Positions 42,291-52,020 of a stretch of 64,000 bases of DNA are shown one piece after another. The notes beneath the pieces are model-generated. The model was not told the origin of the DNA, made no database searches, and saw nothing but the letters and a program-made list of their open reading frames with translations. Position 1 is the stretch's first letter; the number at the start of each line of letters is the position of its first letter. Source of the stretch: CAVYHJ01 sp963768165 [NCBI: uncultured bacterium] (GTDB lineage: Bacteria; UBP4; UBA4092). The stretch covers positions 1 through 64,000 of the forward strand of contig CAVYHJ010000007.1 in assembly GCA_963768165.1 (NCBI GenBank), in the 5' to 3' direction. The position numbers and the translations under genes are program-made.

Positions 42291-43928
42291 TTAACCAGTT
42301 ACTTTCATTTTCTTAAAGATATACACTGCTTGATAACGTTTATCATAATTTTTTGTAGGACCAAAAGAGTGCCAGGGAAATTCCGGCCGGCTCCTATCTT
42401 CAAAATAAACATCTAATACCTTTATAAGATGATATGAATATTCTACATTGATTCCATTCTCTTTATGAATCCGGGAAAAGAAATTTAATAACCCGGGGAT
42501 TTCATTCTGAGATCCATAAGCAATAATCCAGTCAGGAAAGTTTTCCTCAACAAATAAAGGTGCCTTCAATTTCCTAATAACCTCGAGCGGAAGATGTGTC
42601 TGATAATCTAAACCACAACAAAACTTAAGCTTGTCTCCAAGATAATACATCACGGAATAACTATTATTATTAGGGATACACCATACGGAATCATCCTGAT
42701 GGGCATGTGTCTCTAAATATCGAACAATGGCAGAACAAGATGTCGGATAATCATGATGAATTTCATAGATATAACCGGGTAATAACCAACGTAACTGCCC
42801 GTCGTAAGGAGTCAGTTCCATTACATTAGAACAGAGAAAAACAATCAAAAGAACCATGCCCGCCAAACGGTTCCACGAGTTCAAATACCATAAAAATATT
42901 CCTACAAGACCCAGACAAAAAGGCAAGGAGGTTACCAGGTATCGGGCATCTGAAAGCTTAACTCCCAATGTATCTTGAGGAGAAATCCAAGCAATAAAGA
43001 ATATATTTAATAAAACCAAGACAAACCACTCCAATGCGGTCTTCAATACCGGCTCTTTGGGCCCATATTGAATAAAAAGATAAATCAAACAAATAAATAT
43101 AGACCACGGCATATAGGTTATAAGGTTTAAATCCCGCAGATTCCACCAGGTTAAAATAGAATGGCGTATGAACCACGGTTCTGGAGTTTCCAGGTAGTGG
43201 TCGGGCCTATCCCAAATACGATAGTACACCGCATAAGGTAGTGTCGCAATGAGAAATAGAAATATGGCAAGAAACATTATTATCCAATCGCGGCTCGAGA
43301 AATTACTCCGATGAAATAATAAATGGATGATTCCCAGGGCAAGAATAAATGCGGCACAGATCATCGGATTGGCATAAAATGCCAATATAGAAGCCATAGA
43401 TAAAAGAAAGTAATAAAAAGCTTGTTTGGTGGACAAACACATACGATAGGCATAATAACTGAGTAACGCTAAGCTCAGGGATAAGGAATAATACCGGCAT
43501 TGCCGGATAATCATCAAAAAACACGGCGACAAAGTAACGGCACTCAGAGTATAAAAGCATAACCATTTATCGTCCCCAAAATCATGTTTTATTAATAATA
43601 TAAATATTCCCAATCCCAGGAATCCAATGATGACAAAAGGGATTCGTCCCGACCAGGTGGATTGTCCGAGTAATTTAAAACTGGCGGCACAAATCCAAAT
43701 GTCCAAAGGCGCATCTACCGTACGCAAATTTTTATCCAATGCCCCGCCATCCCAATAAGCATACAAATTACGCCCATCCCAACCGGTTAATTGACCCGTC
43801 GAAAGAAAATTCCGCGCAATAATTCCCACATGCGCCTCGTCAGGCCAGAAATAAGTATTGTCTAATCGGTGTAAAGCAAGATACGCAACAACAAGGAATA
43901 ATAAAATAATTATATAATTTCGTTTCAA
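42291..43928 (-). CDS. GT39-like (ArnT/PMT-type) membrane glycosyltransferase
   Basis: 545 residues. The start is TTG at 43928, as AGGATGAG lies just upstream and there is no nearby in-frame ATG. After the first helix comes TYFWPDEAHVGIIARNFLST, the DE motif of GT39 glycosyltransferases that use dolichyl- or undecaprenyl-phosphate sugars, then DAPLDIWICAASFKLLGQST. About ten to twelve helices, then a ~120-residue soluble C-terminal domain. Twelve bases after the PIG-V-like gene. It probably adds a sugar on the periplasmic side. Confidence 0.75.
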   Translation of the reverse strand: MKRNYIIILLFLVVAYLALHRLDNTYFWPDEAHVGIIARNFLSTGQLTGWDGRNLYAYWDGGALDKNLRTVDAPLDIWICAASFKLLGQSTWSGRIPFVIIGFLGLGIFILLIKHDFGDDKWLCFYTLSAVTLSPCFLMIIRQCRYYSLSLSLALLSYYAYRMCLSTKQAFYYFLLSMASILAFYANPMICAAFILALGIIHLLFHRSNFSSRDWIIMFLAIFLFLIATLPYAVYYRIWDRPDHYLETPEPWFIRHSILTWWNLRDLNLITYMPWSIFICLIYLFIQYGPKEPVLKTALEWFVLVLLNIFFIAWISPQDTLGVKLSDARYLVTSLPFCLGLVGIFLWYLNSWNRLAGMVLLIVFLCSNVMELTPYDGQLRWLLPGYIYEIHHDYPTSCSAIVRYLETHAHQDDSVWCIPNNNSYSVMYYLGDKLKFCCGLDYQTHLPLEVIRKLKAPLFVEENFPDWIIAYGSQNEIPGLLNFFSRIHKENGINVEYSYHLIKVLDVYFEDRSRPEFPWHSFGPTKNYDKRYQAVYIFKKMKVTG

Positions 43929-43940
43929 CGGCTCATCCTA

Positions 43941-45089
43941 TTAAAAACTGAAATACCAGTTTACCCATCCTATAACGGCAAAATTGCCTGCGGCAAGGAA
44001 AAGAAATAATATAAGCCGGTGATCCCATTTATTTTCACCTAATTGTGCCAGTGGTATAAACATGGGGAATAGAACCCCAAGATATCGCGGAAAACCAATT
44101 TGCACGGACGAACAAAATGCCATTAATAAACTTACTCCCCAAAAAACAGCCAAGGGCAATGGTAATTTCCAAATTTTCCATAAAGTAAAAAACACGATGG
44201 GTAAAATAAAGAAATAATCCGGCGGTGTACCATAGATATTAAAACCGCTTTGTAGATAACCGGCCATCTCGGTTTTCCAGGGAAGCGCGAATATTTTATT
44301 CCATCCTTGTTGAGCTACAAAATAAGCATCCAACTTACCTGTCAAGTGCCATATCCATAAAAAGAAAAATAAACATCCCAAAGGCGCCAATCCCAAGGTA
44401 ATCCATGCCTGCGTGGGAATCTCTTTTCGAGTTTTCCAATCCACCCAAATCCATGCCAATATAGCAGGTAGAATGACAATTCCTGTCAAGCGGGACGCGG
44501 TTAATAACATCGCACACATCCCCGCGCGAATAAAATATCGCTTTTCCATAAAATAAAAAGTTAGAACACTGAATAAAACAAACAAGGAATCGGAATAAAT
44601 GGATGAATAAATAAACGCCAGTGGATACAATGAAAAATAGAGAATCCCTCTCTGAGCGAACGCCTCTCCTCCATAATTTTTTAGATATTTAAATAAGAAG
44701 ACAAGACCCAGGAAAAAAGACAAGTTACAAATGATAAGGCCGATAATCGCAGGATCAAATATACCAAAGGAAAATATTTTCATCAGTAACGGCAATAATG
44801 GGAAAACACTCAGGTTTGTCTCTTGACCGGTAATAATACGGGGGTCTTGATGAGTAATTCCCACCCAATGATACCCTTCCCGTGTAACATTTAAAAACCA
44901 ATAGGCATCCCATTTTTGCAGAAGATTAACAAGATAATACCGGCTTTCCGTCCCTCCATGATACCAAAGATGACCCGGCATCGGTGAACCGCGATATATC
45001 GCCAAAAAATATTGACTGATGATCGCAGGGATAAAAAATATCGCTCTGGATAATACAAAGACCCAAAGCGGATAACGTATATCTTTCAT
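43941..45089 (-). CDS. PIG-V-like mannosyltransferase (GT-C, GT76-like)
   Basis: 382 residues. The PIG-V pattern is visible: an early luminal/periplasmic loop LLQKWDAYWFLNVTREGYHW (WD...GY), then TNLSVFPLLPLLMK and FSLYPLAFIYSSIYSDSLF. About eight helices. In eukaryotes PIG-V adds the second mannose to GPI anchors; bacterial relatives are membrane GT-C enzymes of unknown acceptor. Start ATG 45089. It leads a sub-block of GT39-like, YfhO and TMTC genes, 72 bp after the larger TMTC paralog, a gap that could hold an internal promoter. Confidence 0.7.
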   Translation of the reverse strand: MKDIRYPLWVFVLSRAIFFIPAIISQYFLAIYRGSPMPGHLWYHGGTESRYYLVNLLQKWDAYWFLNVTREGYHWVGITHQDPRIITGQETNLSVFPLLPLLMKIFSFGIFDPAIIGLIICNLSFFLGLVFLFKYLKNYGGEAFAQRGILYFSLYPLAFIYSSIYSDSLFVLFSVLTFYFMEKRYFIRAGMCAMLLTASRLTGIVILPAILAWIWVDWKTRKEIPTQAWITLGLAPLGCLFFFLWIWHLTGKLDAYFVAQQGWNKIFALPWKTEMAGYLQSGFNIYGTPPDYFFILPIVFFTLWKIWKLPLPLAVFWGVSLLMAFCSSVQIGFPRYLGVLFPMFIPLAQLGENKWDHRLILFLFLAAGNFAVIGWVNWYFSF

Positions 45090-45161
45090 ATTGAATGTCT
45101 CATAAGCTTCCCGTAAAATATTCTCCTTAGTAGTGTAATGAAATCATGGTCTCTTTTCTAT

Positions 45162-47099
45162 CTATTTTTTCTGTGAACCGTTTTTTTGTGCTGCCAATAT
45201 ACTGTCCAGATTCTTTCGAGGGTCCACATAATCGGGTTGAATTTCAAGGGCTTTTCTAAAATGTGCCATCCCCTCATCCACCCGACCAGCTTGTACCAAC
45301 GCAATTCCCAGATTATTGTGCGCCAACGCAAAATTTGGCCGAAGGCGCAATGCCTCTGAATATTCATTTATCGCCTCATTCAATTTCCCTTGTTTTACCA
45401 GAATAACGGCTAAGTTATTATGCGCTTCGGGATAATTCGGTTCAGCATTGAGCGCTTCAACGTATTGCTCCACCGCCTCCTGATTCCTTCCCTGCTCGGC
45501 AAAAACATTCCCCAGATTGTTATGCGGGTCTGCATAATCCGGTTTGAGTTGAAGCGCCTTGTTGTAACTATCCACCGCTTCTTTAATTTTTCCCTGCGAC
45601 GCCAGGACAATTCCCAAATTGTTATATGCTTCCGCGTAATCCGGCTTAAGCTTCAAGGCCAGGTTTAATTCAGCAATTGCTTGTTCCAATTTTCCTTCCC
45701 GCTCCAGAATATTCCCTAAATTATTATGTGCTTGCACAAAATCCGGTCTAATTTTTAGAGCTTGATAATATTGTTCCTTGGCATTTTGATAGTCACCTCT
45801 ATCAAAAAAGACATCTCCCAGATTAATATGTGCCGCCAAAGAATTTGGATTGAGCGCAAGGTTATGCCGGAATAAGGTTTCTGTATCTTTATAGGTTAAA
45901 GTCTGCCTCCAAGTTAAAATCCCCAGGAGAATACATATCACGCCGGTTCCTGCAAGTAAGATATTTTGATTACGGGGTACAATTTGACTGATACATGTGA
46001 CAAATAAAGTTATCATGCCGATGCTGGCAAGGTATTGGTACCTGTCGGCCACATAGGAATGAACCATATAATCGAAATCTATAAATCCCAACGTCGGACC
46101 GACGGTAGCAATAAAGAAAAGGATGGCAACTAACGGTCCCTTCCCAATACGTTTTCTTGATAACCATAAAATGATGAGTATTAAAACAATCGTTCCGGGA
46201 AAAAGAATTTGTCCGAAAGAATATGCGTTTATTTTCCATAACGGATACACCGCCATAATGTCCGCCGGCCAAATTAATTTTCCAATATAAAACCAAATTC
46301 CTCGACCGGCAATAATGCATCGCTCCATAAATGAGAAACTAAATTTAGTAGGATTTTGATGATGCGCGTATTTCATATCCAACAGTGCCATAATCGGAGC
46401 GATTGCAAAATAAGGAATCAGCGATATCCATTGTTTTTTATTGAGAGAATCGTTCTTCCACCACAGGTAAAGAAAAAGAGCGGCAGGCAGGCTCACGGCG
46501 ATGGATTTACTCAACATGGCGCAAACAAAAGAAACCAGTCCCAGGGTATAGATTTTCCAATTTCCACTATTCTCGAAATAAAGATAAGAGAGAAATGCGA
46601 GTAAATAAAACATCCCTGACATAACGCTATTTCGTTCAATAATCCAGGAAACAGATTCAACATGTACAGGGTGAAGACCAAAGATAGCCGCCGCTATCCA
46701 AGCGTATGAAACGGACTGAGAGAAGGTATCCAATACCCGCCGTAATATGACCCAAATTAAAAGGGTATTTAGAATATGCAGAATAAGATTATCCAGGCGA
46801 TACCCGAAAGCGGCCAAATTCCATACATGATATTCCAGCCAGAAGGTGGTATAGACCAGCGGCCAATAATGCGATTCATGTAAATTGGAAGAAGGATGAA
46901 ACCATATTTTCCACAACCCTTGCGTATTCCGTAATAGATGATTTCCATAAATATAATTTCCATCATCCCATACAAAACTTCCATACAATGTCGGCAAATA
47001 GGCAATGAAAATGATACAGACAAGTACCAAAGCCTTTCCCAAATCTGATTTTGGAGGAATGTTTATTTCATCCACCATATCAATTTGCTTTTGCTCCAT
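45162..47099 (-). CDS. TMTC-like membrane glycosyltransferase with extended TPR tail (paralog 4)
   Basis: 645 residues, the longest paralog because of its TPR tail: six to seven 34-residue units (AHNNLGNILEREGKLEQAI, AYNNLGIVLASQGKIKEAV and others), encoded by imperfect ~102-bp direct repeats at about 45165-45850. Membrane half with FVWDDGNYIYGN and HPVHVESVSWIIERNSVMSG. The start ATG 47099 overlaps the previous gene by 20 nt; an ATG at 47078 is also possible. TPR copy number variation among the paralogs suggests changing partner specificity. Confidence 0.76.
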   Translation of the reverse strand: MEQKQIDMVDEINIPPKSDLGKALVLVCIIFIAYLPTLYGSFVWDDGNYIYGNHLLRNTQGLWKIWFHPSSNLHESHYWPLVYTTFWLEYHVWNLAAFGYRLDNLILHILNTLLIWVILRRVLDTFSQSVSYAWIAAAIFGLHPVHVESVSWIIERNSVMSGMFYLLAFLSYLYFENSGNWKIYTLGLVSFVCAMLSKSIAVSLPAALFLYLWWKNDSLNKKQWISLIPYFAIAPIMALLDMKYAHHQNPTKFSFSFMERCIIAGRGIWFYIGKLIWPADIMAVYPLWKINAYSFGQILFPGTIVLILIILWLSRKRIGKGPLVAILFFIATVGPTLGFIDFDYMVHSYVADRYQYLASIGMITLFVTCISQIVPRNQNILLAGTGVICILLGILTWRQTLTYKDTETLFRHNLALNPNSLAAHINLGDVFFDRGDYQNAKEQYYQALKIRPDFVQAHNNLGNILEREGKLEQAIAELNLALKLKPDYAEAYNNLGIVLASQGKIKEAVDSYNKALQLKPDYADPHNNLGNVFAEQGRNQEAVEQYVEALNAEPNYPEAHNNLAVILVKQGKLNEAINEYSEALRLRPNFALAHNNLGIALVQAGRVDEGMAHFRKALEIQPDYVDPRKNLDSILAAQKNGSQKK

Positions 47100-48846
47100 T
47101 CTGCGATGAGGCTTTTTGCAATGCCAACACGACTTCCAAATTATGTCTGGCTTCTTGATACTCAGGATTAATATCCACGGCTTTTGAAAAATATTCGATG
47201 GCTTCTTTCAGCTTACCCTGTTTTGCTAAAACCAAACCCAGATTATTATAAGCTTCGGCAAACAGGGGATTTATTTCTATGGCTTTTTTATAATGCGCAA
47301 TCGCATCATCCGTTTTCCCCTGTTGGAGCAAGAGAATCGCCATATTATTATGTGCCGTGGCAAGTTGGGGATTAATCCGTATCGCTTCGGTATAATGGCT
47401 CATCGCTTCTGCTAATTTCCCTTGTTGAGCCAATAACATCGCCAAATTATTGTGGGCATCGGCATAATTCGGATTCAATGTGAGTGTTATGAAATAATGT
47501 TTAATGGCATCGGAAATATCTCCTTTTCGTGCCAACACAGCCGCCCAATTATAATGAGTAGACCAGGCATTGGGATTTTTTCGAAGGTTATATCGAATTA
47601 AGGTCTCCATATTTTTATAAATTCCCGCCTGACTCCATGTCAATGAACTCAGAATTAATATCGGAATAACCATTATTGCGAACAATATCTCTTTTTTAAA
47701 TCCTACAATATACTGAATCCCCTGCGTGACAACCACGGCGAACAAAACGATGAGACCCATACTTGCTAAATATTGAAACCGGTCAGCTACATATGAATAT
47801 GCCATGAAACCGTAGTCCACAAATCCAAGATGCGGGCCTAACGTAATCGCAAAATAACACGTAGCGACAAACCAGCCTTTCCCAATTATTTTTCTTAGAA
47901 AATAGAACACTGCCAGAATGATAATCATCATGCAGGGATAGATATATTGAATAAATGAATCTGCGGAAATTTTCCATTGAGGATAATAGGTCATTAAATT
48001 AACAGGATAGATTAATTTCCCCACACTAAACCAAAATACCCGGCCGGCAATCAATACCCGTTGTATCAGAGTTAAATTCGTATGAAAGGAAGCATGTGCT
48101 TCAGTTAACCGGTAGTCCAGAAATGAACAGATTAGGGTTAGAGCGAAAAAGGGAAATATCGGCACCAGGTCGCGTACTGTAAGCGATTCTCGTTTCCACC
48201 AAAGCCATAGCACCATCGCCAGAGGAAGAGAGATGGTGATAGATTTACTCCAAATCGCGCACAGGAGGAAAAACAGGGATAATAAATACCTTTTCCAATC
48301 TTTCTCCCGGTCATAATTCAAGTAAAACCAAAAGGCGAGTAAATAAAACAACCCTGACAGAACATCTTTTCGTTCGATAATCCAAGCGACGGATTCTACA
48401 TGTACCGGATGAACAGTAAAGATGGCGGCGGCAAACCACGCTCCGGGTATCTCTAACCGGCGTAGAATCACCCATAACAATATTCCATTGAAGGCATGTA
48501 ATAAAATATTGGTCAAATGATAGCCAAAAGGTGCCAAACCCCAGATTTGGCAATCCACCCAAAAGGATGTATAAGTAATCGGCCAGTAATGCGGTTCGGT
48601 ATTTAAAGATGGATGCGCCCAAATTTTCCATAGCCCATTCATATTACGGAGTAAATGATTTTGGATGATACTACTTTCATCATCCCAAACAAATCCACTT
48701 TGCAATGCCGGTAAATAAACGAGAATCGCCAGAAAAAATAATAATCCCATACCTAATTTTGTTGACTGGAAAAGATCTAATGGAGTCGTCTGAATTTTCT
48801 TAGAGTTAGTATGAAATATCTTCTCTTTGAAAAACAAAAAACTCAT
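47080..48846 (-). CDS. TMTC-like membrane glycosyltransferase with C-terminal TPRs (paralog 5)
   Basis: 588 residues and first gene of the run. A longer cytoplasmic N-terminal lead (~35 residues) precedes helix 1, then FVWDDESSIIQNHLL, and HPVHVESVAWIIERKDVLSG. Four to five TPR units at the end (AYNNLGLVLAKQGKLKEAI). Its promoter must lie in 48847-48959, shared divergently with the small Cys4 gene. Membrane topology puts the acidic loop and probably the TPRs outside the cytoplasm, as for TMTC proteins. Confidence 0.76.
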   Translation of the reverse strand: MSFLFFKEKIFHTNSKKIQTTPLDLFQSTKLGMGLLFFLAILVYLPALQSGFVWDDESSIIQNHLLRNMNGLWKIWAHPSLNTEPHYWPITYTSFWVDCQIWGLAPFGYHLTNILLHAFNGILLWVILRRLEIPGAWFAAAIFTVHPVHVESVAWIIERKDVLSGLFYLLAFWFYLNYDREKDWKRYLLSLFFLLCAIWSKSITISLPLAMVLWLWWKRESLTVRDLVPIFPFFALTLICSFLDYRLTEAHASFHTNLTLIQRVLIAGRVFWFSVGKLIYPVNLMTYYPQWKISADSFIQYIYPCMMIIILAVFYFLRKIIGKGWFVATCYFAITLGPHLGFVDYGFMAYSYVADRFQYLASMGLIVLFAVVVTQGIQYIVGFKKEILFAIMVIPILILSSLTWSQAGIYKNMETLIRYNLRKNPNAWSTHYNWAAVLARKGDISDAIKHYFITLTLNPNYADAHNNLAMLLAQQGKLAEAMSHYTEAIRINPQLATAHNNMAILLLQQGKTDDAIAHYKKAIEINPLFAEAYNNLGLVLAKQGKLKEAIEYFSKAVDINPEYQEARHNLEVVLALQKASSQNGAKAN

Positions 48847-48959
48847 GACTAACTAGTCTAATTCCATCTCCTGATTTTGTCTAATTATCTTCCTTTCGTT
48901 GTCGAGTGAAGGTATTTTATTTTGATGATTAATTATGCTATTATAGAGAAGAGGTATCT

Positions 48960-49196
48960 ATGCCGACTTGTCGGTTTAGATTTATCTATAAAGACACGCA
49001 GTACTGCGTGCTTGGGGGGGATTGTACGCATGTGAATCCAGCAGATCAACTGGCCTGTGAGTTATTTCATAGTTCATCCAGTATCCTGACTCCACAGGAT
49101 ATTGAATTTCTTAAGAAAAAATTGATTTCAAAATTGGAAGATATTCATTCACCCTTGACTTCTAAAACGGAGAACCCGCCTCCTGAAAAACATTAA
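48960..49196 (+). CDS. Small four-cysteine protein, member A
   Basis: 78 residues. Cysteines at 4, 16, 22 and 33 give the spacing C-x11-C-x5-C-x10-C, followed by Glu. Exactly the same spacing is found in the protein at 55097-55294, with matching residues (YC..G.DC) and a shared C-terminal helix (TPQDIEFLKKKL versus TPDGIESMKKKI). The four Cys could bind zinc or an Fe-S cluster. No signal peptide. Start ATG, preceded by AGAAGAGG. I know no family name. Divergent from the glycosyltransferase run. Confidence 0.7.
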   Translation: MPTCRFRFIYKDTQYCVLGGDCTHVNPADQLACELFHSSSSILTPQDIEFLKKKLISKLEDIHSPLTSKTENPPPEKH

Positions 49197-49704
49197 ATCA
49201 TTGTATAAAAACTTTGTCCCATGTCTAAAGTCCTTTCAATCAATCCACTTTGCATAGCAGATGTTGACTTTAAACTGCCATGAATCCGTAGAAGTAATTT
49301 TAATGATGAAATTCCTGCATAATGTACCACTGCTGGATATAGTTCCATGAATCTTTCGGGGTATCAGGGAAGGCGTCGGGAAAGAAAAGAGCGTTCATTC
49401 CCAGTTCATAAACAAGCCTGTTTTAAAAGATAATTCTGTTCTGCTATTGGCTTCGAAATAAATAGCTATCTATATTGAGGATATAGGAGTATACTTAAGG
49501 TTGGTGGAAATGATTGTAAGCGAATCTTTCAACGTCTAATCTCTGCTTCACGATTCAACAGACCTTTCCCGCTGACCGACTCAGCAATCCTGAATATTGG
49601 TAGTGCAACCGTATTGGTTTATAGGTGGATAGAATGGCAGGGAGTAGATTACCAAAGATTTTAGCAGGTCTCTCCCACAGTTCTTATCCCGGAAAGAAGG
49701 TCCA
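49197..49704. other. Gene-poor stretch holding one copy of a 45-bp degenerate repeat
   Basis: About 500 bp without a convincing gene. At 49353-49400 a segment (ggggtatcagggaaggcgtc and onward) is about 80% alike to 50272-50320, downstream of the next two genes. Both contain the gYgtcgggaa motif that recurs through this region. Nothing else stands out. Confidence 0.5.
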
Positions 49705-49977
49705 ATGACTATACTGGGTACAAATAGAAATGTACGATTTGTATTTGATTACACGCCCCAACAGCAAGTGTATTTGGTGGGAGATTTTAACCACTGGAAC
49801 GAAACCTCCCTACCGATGCAACCCGTTAAGGAAAAATGGAACTTGGATATTACTTTATCCCAAGGGGAGTATGAATTTAAATATCTGGCGGGCAAGCAAT
49901 GGCATAACGATAATCAAGCACATAAATATGTGACCAATGGCTGGGGGAGCGAAAATTCCGTGGTCGTTGTCCCCTAA
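49705..49977 (+). CDS. Stand-alone CBM48 / glycogen-binding (isoamylase N-terminal-like) domain protein
   Basis: 90 residues, all taken up by one CBM48/AMPK-type domain: VRFVFDYTPQQQVYLVGDFN then HWNETSLPMQ, W...I.L..GEYEFKYLAG, and WHNDNQAHKYVTNGWGSEN followed by SVVVV. This is the usual glycogen-binding beta sandwich, normally found attached to amylases or kinases. Here nothing is attached. No signal peptide. Start ATG with AAGG upstream. Followed after 28 bp by another small beta-rich protein gene on the same strand. Confidence 0.8.
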   Translation: MTILGTNRNVRFVFDYTPQQQVYLVGDFNHWNETSLPMQPVKEKWNLDITLSQGEYEFKYLAGKQWHNDNQAHKYVTNGWGSENSVVVVP

Positions 49978-50005
49978 GGTATGTTACAAAGATAAGGAAG
50001 AATCT

Positions 50006-50245
50006 ATGGCAGTTGATTTCCGTGTTCGAGTTATCACGGCAAAGCAAGAACCTATTGAGGGAATACGTGTGGTGCTTAAATTCACCCGATTGACCCTGGA
50101 ACTCATGAAAAGAGCATTCACGGATATGGAGGGGTATGCCCATTTCAAGGGGGAGACGGAAGGGGAAGTGAATGTTTTTATTATGGGAACAGAATACGGG
50201 AAATTCCAGTACCTACATGGAAAGAGTGTAACTGTTGTTTTGTGA
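50006..50245 (+). CDS. Small beta-sandwich protein (carboxypeptidase-regulatory-like)
   Basis: 79 residues from ATG 50006, set by AAGGAAG 5 bp upstream; the longer open frame runs back into the CBM48 gene. The pattern VRVITAKQEPIEGIRVVLKF then FTDMEGYAHFKGETEGEVNV, ending VTVVL, matches the CarboxypepD_reg/transthyretin-like fold (P..G..V......T...G...F). Usually such domains sit in larger surface proteins; here it is alone and apparently cytosolic. It forms a likely operon with the CBM48 gene. Confidence 0.65.
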   Translation: MAVDFRVRVITAKQEPIEGIRVVLKFTRLTLELMKRAFTDMEGYAHFKGETEGEVNVFIMGTEYGKFQYLHGKSVTVVL

Positions 50246-50367
50246 GATATTGGATAGGGTTCAATGAGGCTTTTGGGGTATTAGGGAAGGTGTCGGGAAA
50301 GAGGAAAAGCGTTTCATTTCCGAGGCGGATAGTATAAAGTAAAATCACTTATTTACCTATTCTCTAA

Positions 50368-51486
50368 TCATAATTTCTCAATACACTCAAATAATTGAAC
50401 TAAATTTTCAAAATGAAAAGTATTGACCTTTCTATAATTGACGGTTCCTGTTAATGCTTTTTCAATAAATGGGGTTCCTTTTCTATTAAACTTTACTCGC
50501 CAATCATAACTTTTCCAATTCGTGGTGTTATAAGAGCCATCTGGCAGAATAATCCAATTAGGAACTAAGATTTTGCTTAACTCTAACATAAATTCATCTG
50601 CAGAATGATACCTCTTATTGATGTCGGGATTTACAGATCTGGTTATAATTTTCTTTAGGTTTTTGGCTAAATATAATGCAGGTAATCTGCCATGGGAAAG
50701 TAATAATCCCTTTCGAGATAATTCTTCAATGCCATTTGATTCAGCTTTACCTTTATCACAAGGATGCAATGCAGAATAAGATATTCCTTTTCTCTTTAGG
50801 TTACTCAAAACTTTTTTCGTTAAATAATGTCTGCCTTCTATTACTAATGGACCATTTATTAATTCATATAATACCATCCCGACTTGATAAATATCTGATT
50901 TAATACAGTATTTTGGGGAACTTTCCCAACCTTCTGGAGGGACATATAACGGTGAATGCTTAGATGCTCTTACAAAGGACATTCCCTCAGAGAGCATAGC
51001 AGCAGAACCAAAATCAGTAATTTTCGGTGACCCCTTATTATAAAGAACATTGGCAGGTTTTATATCCCTATGTAATAAATGGTGTCGATGAAGATGAGAT
51101 AAGCCATTCAAAATATCACATGTCAATCGAACAGCATCTTGTTGACCAATGAGTCTTTCCGAAATATAATGTAAAAGACTATTTCCTTCCACATATTCCA
51201 TTTGGCAACATAAATATTTATCATCTACAACATCTAAAAAATTAACATCATAAACTTCAACAATATTTTTACATTTAGTAGTTTTTACTAATAATTGAGG
51301 TTCTCGAAGCAAATCCGAGGCAAAGGTATCATCAAAATAATATAATTTTAAAAATTCATACCTATTCAATGGAATGTTTTTAGCATGAAATGCAAAAGCA
51401 TTATAGCCTTCATTGATTTCACGGATTATTTCAAATTTACCTGATTTTATTAATGCATTTTTAATCATTTCACCATTAGTTGCCAT
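50368..51486 (-). CDS. Serine/threonine protein kinase of the AIPR/DUF3010 operon
   Basis: 372 residues from ATG 51486, chosen because GGAG lies 8 bp upstream and it overlaps the previous stop by 11 nt. An active Hanks-type kinase: glycine loop INEGYNAFAFHA, ATP lysine K47 (FLKLY), catalytic HRDIKPANVLYN (D141), DFG at 158-160, and PPEGW for the APE motif. The lobe has an insert (HPCDKGKAESNG) not common in the family. A ~70-residue C-terminal extension (WIILPDGSYNTTNW onward) is of unknown fold. No membrane helix, so cytosolic. Third gene of an operon with DUF3010-like and AIPR genes. I infer a signalling or toxic kinase in phage defence. Confidence 0.85.
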   Translation of the reverse strand: MATNGEMIKNALIKSGKFEIIREINEGYNAFAFHAKNIPLNRYEFLKLYYFDDTFASDLLREPQLLVKTTKCKNIVEVYDVNFLDVVDDKYLCCQMEYVEGNSLLHYISERLIGQQDAVRLTCDILNGLSHLHRHHLLHRDIKPANVLYNKGSPKITDFGSAAMLSEGMSFVRASKHSPLYVPPEGWESSPKYCIKSDIYQVGMVLYELINGPLVIEGRHYLTKKVLSNLKRKGISYSALHPCDKGKAESNGIEELSRKGLLLSHGRLPALYLAKNLKKIITRSVNPDINKRYHSADEFMLELSKILVPNWIILPDGSYNTTNWKSYDWRVKFNRKGTPFIEKALTGTVNYRKVNTFHFENLVQLFECIEKL

Positions 51487-51931
51487 CAAGCCCACTCCAT
51501 GCACATAATGCCGCTCTGTAGAGATATTGAGGCAACGGTTGAGAAGCATTTAAGACTTCACTAGAATTCCTACCTGTTACCTTTAAAAATTTCCTTTTTT
51601 CAATTGCAGTAATAGTTTGGCATGCTATTAAGCTACAATTAATACGTAATTCAGAGCACGCCATTTGCAACATACACTCTATTTTTATTCGTATTACAGA
51701 GGCAGAATGAGCATCTGCTCTAATAATTCTTACTTCGTCAATATTTTTATTTTGAAATGTATTAAAAACCAATTGTTTAAGAGCAATAAGATTTTCAATA
51801 GGAGAATTTTCAGATTTAGGAAGATCAAGTTTATTCTTTTCCATCAAATCGATATTCCAATTCATATTGTTGCCATCTAAGATAATCCAATGAGCACAAT
51901 CACCTTTAATTTCCACACCTAATATACGCAT
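51476..51931 (-). CDS. DUF3010-like protein, possible RNase H-fold
   Basis: 151 residues from ATG 51931, with a perfect AGGAGG 10 bp upstream; the extra frame before it is non-coding. It begins MRILGVEIKGDCAHWIILDG, the beta-hairpin start of DUF3010 and of RNase H/actin-like folds with the first acidic residue. A later segment DEVRIIRADAHSASVIRIKI is followed by ECML and an ALCAW tail. DUF3010 itself has no known function; relation to RuvC-like nucleases is inference. It overlaps the kinase gene by 11 nt and follows the AIPR gene by 89 bp. Confidence 0.6.
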   Translation of the reverse strand: MRILGVEIKGDCAHWIILDGNNMNWNIDLMEKNKLDLPKSENSPIENLIALKQLVFNTFQNKNIDEVRIIRADAHSASVIRIKIECMLQMACSELRINCSLIACQTITAIEKRKFLKVTGRNSSEVLNASQPLPQYLYRAALCAWSGLDGN

Positions 51932-52020
51932 ATTGTTTTTGCCTCCTTTAAAGTATTGGGAAAGGCTAAAAGTGCCTTTCCCAATGCAATATGATCCTAT
52001 CCTTTTTGATAAAAGCACTT

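Noticed and set aside
45162-45850. Approximately 102-bp direct repeats as a CRISPR-like array
   Set aside because: They are in-frame TPR codons with no spacer structure. No CRISPR array was seen anywhere in the window.
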